Origin: Priapulus caudatus
Taxonomy: Eukaryota > Priapulida > Priapulimorpha > Priapulimorphida > Priapulidae
Assembly (NCBI RefSeq): GCF_000485595.1
Contig: NW_014577113.1
Coordinates: forward strand, 228,457 to 260,839
DNA length: 32,383 bases
Reading direction: 5' to 3'
A program made the translations under genes and the position numbers. Shown here one piece after another: positions 29,637 to 32,383 of this stretch. Under the pieces are notes generated by a model that was not told the DNA's origin, made no database searches, and was given only the letters and a program-made list of their open reading frames with translations. How positions within the stretch are numbered: the first letter of the stretch is position 1; every line of letters begins with the position of its first letter.

Positions 29637-30941
29637 ATGGTTATCACCGACTGCGACATAAAACCCTTGTACGTGAAAACCAAGCGACGATCAGTACCAC
29701 AGTACATCAAGGCAGACTGGGACAAAATCAGAGCAGAAGCAGAAAAACTGCAGCAGGCAGTCCTCGAGCCCGATCTGTTCCACCACCGTTCGGTCAATGA
29801 AAACTGGACCAAATTCAAAGACGGTAACCGTATGCTTAGCATAATCCAGAATTTCATCCCACATAAAGTGATAAAATGGAACAATAAGCTACCATGGGTG
29901 AATGGAGCAATCAAGAAAAAGCACCATCTGTTTCACAAAATACATCAAAACCGCAGTGCGGACAACACACTCCGGTATAAAACACAGAAGAAACTCGTTC
30001 AGAAATTAATACACCAATCACATCGGGTATATCTGAACCAAATCCTCAATCTCAGTCTCAAAGAGAATAACCCAAGAACATTTTGGAGATACATTAAATC
30101 TCAAAAAGCAGACAATATTGGAATATCCCCTCTTCGGCAGAGTGGAAAACTTTATGCAGATTCTAAAACCAACACTCAACTCCTGAACGACCAGTTCAAG
30201 TCTGTGTTCACCCAAGAAAACACCAGTAACATTCCTGACATTCAAGGTGAACCGAAACCATCTATTGGCGATATCACCATAGATGAAGCTGGCGTGAAAA
30301 CGCTTCTCAGTAGAATCAACCCAAACAAAGCCTGCGGTCCGGATACCATCCCCAACCGCATCCTGAAAGAAACAGCTCACGAGATAGCACCAATAGTGAG
30401 TGCGATTTTCCAACAATCCCTTGATGATGGTCAACTACCCTCCCACAGAAAAAAGGCTTTCGTTACTCCAGTATACACGAAAGGAGACAGGCACGCATGT
30501 GAAAACTACCGCCCAGTGTCTCTCACATGTGTCTGCAGTAAACTTCTGGAACATGTAATTTATCGTCATATACTGTCACACTTTGAAACCCACAACATCC
30601 TGACCAATGTTCAACATGGCTTTCGACGAGAACATTCCTGTGAGACCCAGCTATTTACTACCGCACATGATCTCCTACAACAACACGATAACAATGCACA
30701 GATCGATATAGCCGTTCTGGACTTCATCAAGGCATTCTACACGGTGCCCCATCAGAGGTTGCTGAAGAAGCTAAGCCACTACGGCATCAGAAACCACACT
30801 CAAATGGATCCAGGAATTTCTCTGTCATTGATCACAACAAGTGGTCGTGGAAGGAGAACACTCCAATTGTGTTTCAGTGGACTCGGGTGTTCCACAGGGA
30901 ACTGTCCTTGGCCCTTTACTGTTCCTTCTACACATCAATGA
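29637..30941 (+). pseudogene. LINE reverse transcriptase, N-terminal and central part
   Basis: A 434-codon open stretch covers the end of the endonuclease-RT linker and RT motifs up to motif A (AVLDFIKAFYTVPHQRL). The catalytic Asp of LDF is kept, but the second conserved Asp of the usual KAFD is Tyr. True homology leaves this frame at about 30805, where a frameshift moves it to the frame holding WIQEFL and later GVPQGTVLGPLLF. The last 45 codons of the open frame are therefore not genuine protein. Confidence 0.85.
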
Positions 30942-31181
30942 TCTACCAGCCACTGTAACCAGCAAAGTGTGATTGTTTGCCGACGATTGTCTCCTATATA
31001 GGGTGATCAACTCCATCAAGGATCAGCACGGTCATGCTGCAGCAAGACTTGTCCATCCTTCAATCCTGGACCGAGACCTGGGGGATGCGATTTAACGCCC
31101 AGAAGTGTTACACGGAAGAAAAAGACGCTATCGTACTTCTACGAAATAGATGGAAAATTCCTCAAGGAGGTTGAGTCAACT

Positions 31182-31759
31182 ATGTATCTCGGCATAATTC
31201 TCTCTAACACCCTGAAGTGGGACAAACATATCAATAGTTTATGTGCGAAAGCCAACAGCACCCTTGGCTTCGTCAAAAGTAATCTGAAATACGCGCCCAA
31301 AACGCTGAAAGCCACAGCATACAAATCTCTCATTCGGTCTAAGCTAGAGTATGGCTGTACAGTCTGGGGCCCACATTTAAAAAAAGACATGGAAAAAATT
31401 GAAATGATCCAACGCCGCGCAGCTAGATTCGTCTGCAACGATTATGGCAGAACCAACAGCGTAACTGCAATGTTACACTTACAATCACTTACTTGGCCGA
31501 ATCTTCAACTACGCCGTAAACAGAAGCAACGCAACCTTCTCAACAAAATTCTCTCTGGAAGTACCGCGATCCCCAAAGTCCAGTACATCAGGATGGGTCG
31601 CGAACAAGGAGCAAAAACGACAACAAACTCGCAGTCATTAGAACCTCAACAAAGGAATTCAAGAACTTATTCTTTCCACAGACCATCGTGGACTGGAATG
31701 CCTCCACACAGACCGTAATCGACGCCATCTGTGTCGAGGTCGCAGCCGGGAGCGCCTAA
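31182..31759 (+). pseudogene. LINE C-terminal (post-RT) segment
   Basis: MYLGIILSNTLKWDKHINSL begins the conserved post-RT thumb region, followed by SLIRSKLEYGCTVWGP and QRRAARFVCNDY. A frameshift near 31600 moves the ending to a frame reading FFPQTIVDWNAS and closing at TAA 31757-31759. The upstream piece holding FADD is in another frame. Confidence 0.8.
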
Positions 31760-31819
31760 TTTCACCATGCCCCACCACCTGCGTCATAATACGCGTATAC
31801 GCGGTCGACGCAGTACACA

Positions 31820-31837
31820 ATCAAGATCAAGATCAAG
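31820..31837 (+). repeat. (ATCAAG)3 LINE 3' tail
   Basis: Three perfect ATCAAG units, 60 bases after the LINE stop codon. Short tandem tails instead of poly(A) are usual in CR1/L2-type elements. Confidence 0.75.
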
Positions 31838-32383
31838 AACACGACTACACCGCACGCACGCCGCTGTACACAAAGAACACATATAACTTGGAACGGCATT
31901 TACAGAAAGTTATCGGCAACAATACTAATGCACGCCACGAAGGGTCGTTGTCGTATAATGGCGTATAATATGTACCCGAGGTGACTATTTGATATGGTTA
32001 GGGTTAGGGAGTAGGCACACTGGCAGCAAGAACAAGTCCGCACCTGCAGCTACAGCACACACGCATCTATTGACTATATATTACAACATGGTGCCTAACT
32101 CGCCGCCGCACGGACCACAACTCACTGTTTTCAATCAGTTACAGTTCCAGTGTTCCTGCAGGTGACGCCACTTTCCAACTATCGTTGGAATCGCGGAAGA
32201 CTGCTCAACAAGCTACACTCGCCATTTTTGACAATCAGCCCACCAGAATGCGCTCAAATCACAGAAATTCCTCAAATATCCTTGCAAAACACGATCCTTC
32301 GAATGCTACTATTGAAGAAGGCGGCAGGGCCGGCTGCGCTGATTGGCTACAGCAAGTTTAATGTGCAGACAGGCTGCGCAACT
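31838..32383. other. Right flank, nothing firmly identified
   Basis: There is no supported gene. There are two TTAGGG units at about 31998-32011, a CCAAT-type ATTGGC word near 32340, and a short plus-strand open frame from 32089 reaching a CAG|GTGACG donor-like site. None is convincing by itself. It could be the promoter side of a gene outside the window. Confidence 0.3.

Larger units (their letters stand above)
28340..31837 (+). mobile_element. CR1-like LINE (jockey group), decayed
   Basis: In order: a basic leader; a 2A-like GNVELNPGP at 28522-28548; a zinc-finger remnant (PCRYCERAVTW, CCDQCD, then in another frame WYHNTCL and WICAKC); an endonuclease (29020-29367, GCESKL, GGGVFIA, GSFYRPPD); reverse transcriptase from 29637 (PNKACGPDTIPN, ENYRPVSL, VQHGFRREHSC, LDFIKAF), SGVPQGTVLGPLLF at about 30880-30930, and FADD at 30976-30987; then the C-terminal QRRAARFVCNDY. 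The frame ends at TAA 31757-31759. At least five frameshifts or stops break it. The 5' limit is uncertain. The 3' end is set by the tail at 31820-31837. Confidence 0.88.

Noticed and set aside
29402-29914. Minus-strand frame of 170 codons across the LINE
   Set aside because: It is antisense to the endonuclease and RT coding sequence of the plus-strand LINE.
31995-32012. TTAGGG telomere-like repeat
   Set aside because: Only two units, far too few for a telomere or interstitial telomeric array.
32089-32162. Short plus-strand frame ending at CAG|GTGACG as a first exon
   Set aside because: About 25 codons with no homology and no downstream exon in the window to test it against.
1-32383. A multi-gene defence, biosynthetic or other novel system
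   Set aside because: The window holds one host gene and transposons. No gene cluster, CRISPR array or operon-like arrangement is present.

Overview
This is eukaryotic nuclear DNA, very probably from a non-vertebrate animal. The evidence is a 31-exon gene with GT-AG introns of about 110 to 4,000 bases, a CR1-like LINE, and many short hAT-type and other inverted-repeat transposons. The lineage cannot be fixed from sequence alone; a sponge, cnidarian or invertebrate deuterostome would fit. I see no bacterial operon, CRISPR array, rRNA or tRNA.

The main content is one gene on the minus strand, about 2599 to 26311: a BAZ1B (WSTF, Williams syndrome transcription factor) homologue, a chromatin-remodelling regulator that in other animals partners ISWI ATPases. 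I rebuilt 31 coding exons by hand. Every exon junction keeps the reading frame, giving about 1,691 residues plus a missing extreme N-terminus. Order: WAC domain (partial), WSTF-specific conserved block, lysine-rich SPxK exon, KMKQMTLLDM motif, DDT, WHIM segments, charged coiled coil, WSTF-type tail, PHD1, acidic linker, PHD2, a linker of five internal repeats, and a divergent bromodomain ending at the stop codon at 2599. Vertebrate BAZ1B has one PHD finger; this protein has two, as fly ACF1 does.

Most introns longer than about 550 bases carry a mobile element. Several short elements have CAGGG termini and 5-base target duplications. Two copies of a hairpin-bearing element lie in introns 12 and 20. 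Intron 2 (21714 to 25707) is a nest: a foldback element split by a second element, then a separate MITE, then an hAT-like element with a perfect 8-base duplication that contains a 2.1 kb long-inverted-repeat element, itself holding a further small element.

Upstream of the gene (26312 to 28340) are an AAGTCA-rich repeat and non-coding sequence. A decayed plus-strand CR1-like LINE (about 28340 to 31837) follows, with a 2A-like NPGP motif, zinc-finger remnant, endonuclease, reverse transcriptase and an (ATCAAG)3 tail. The left end (1 to 1350) holds a 53-base tandem repeat, a GC-rich patch and a possible LTR fragment.
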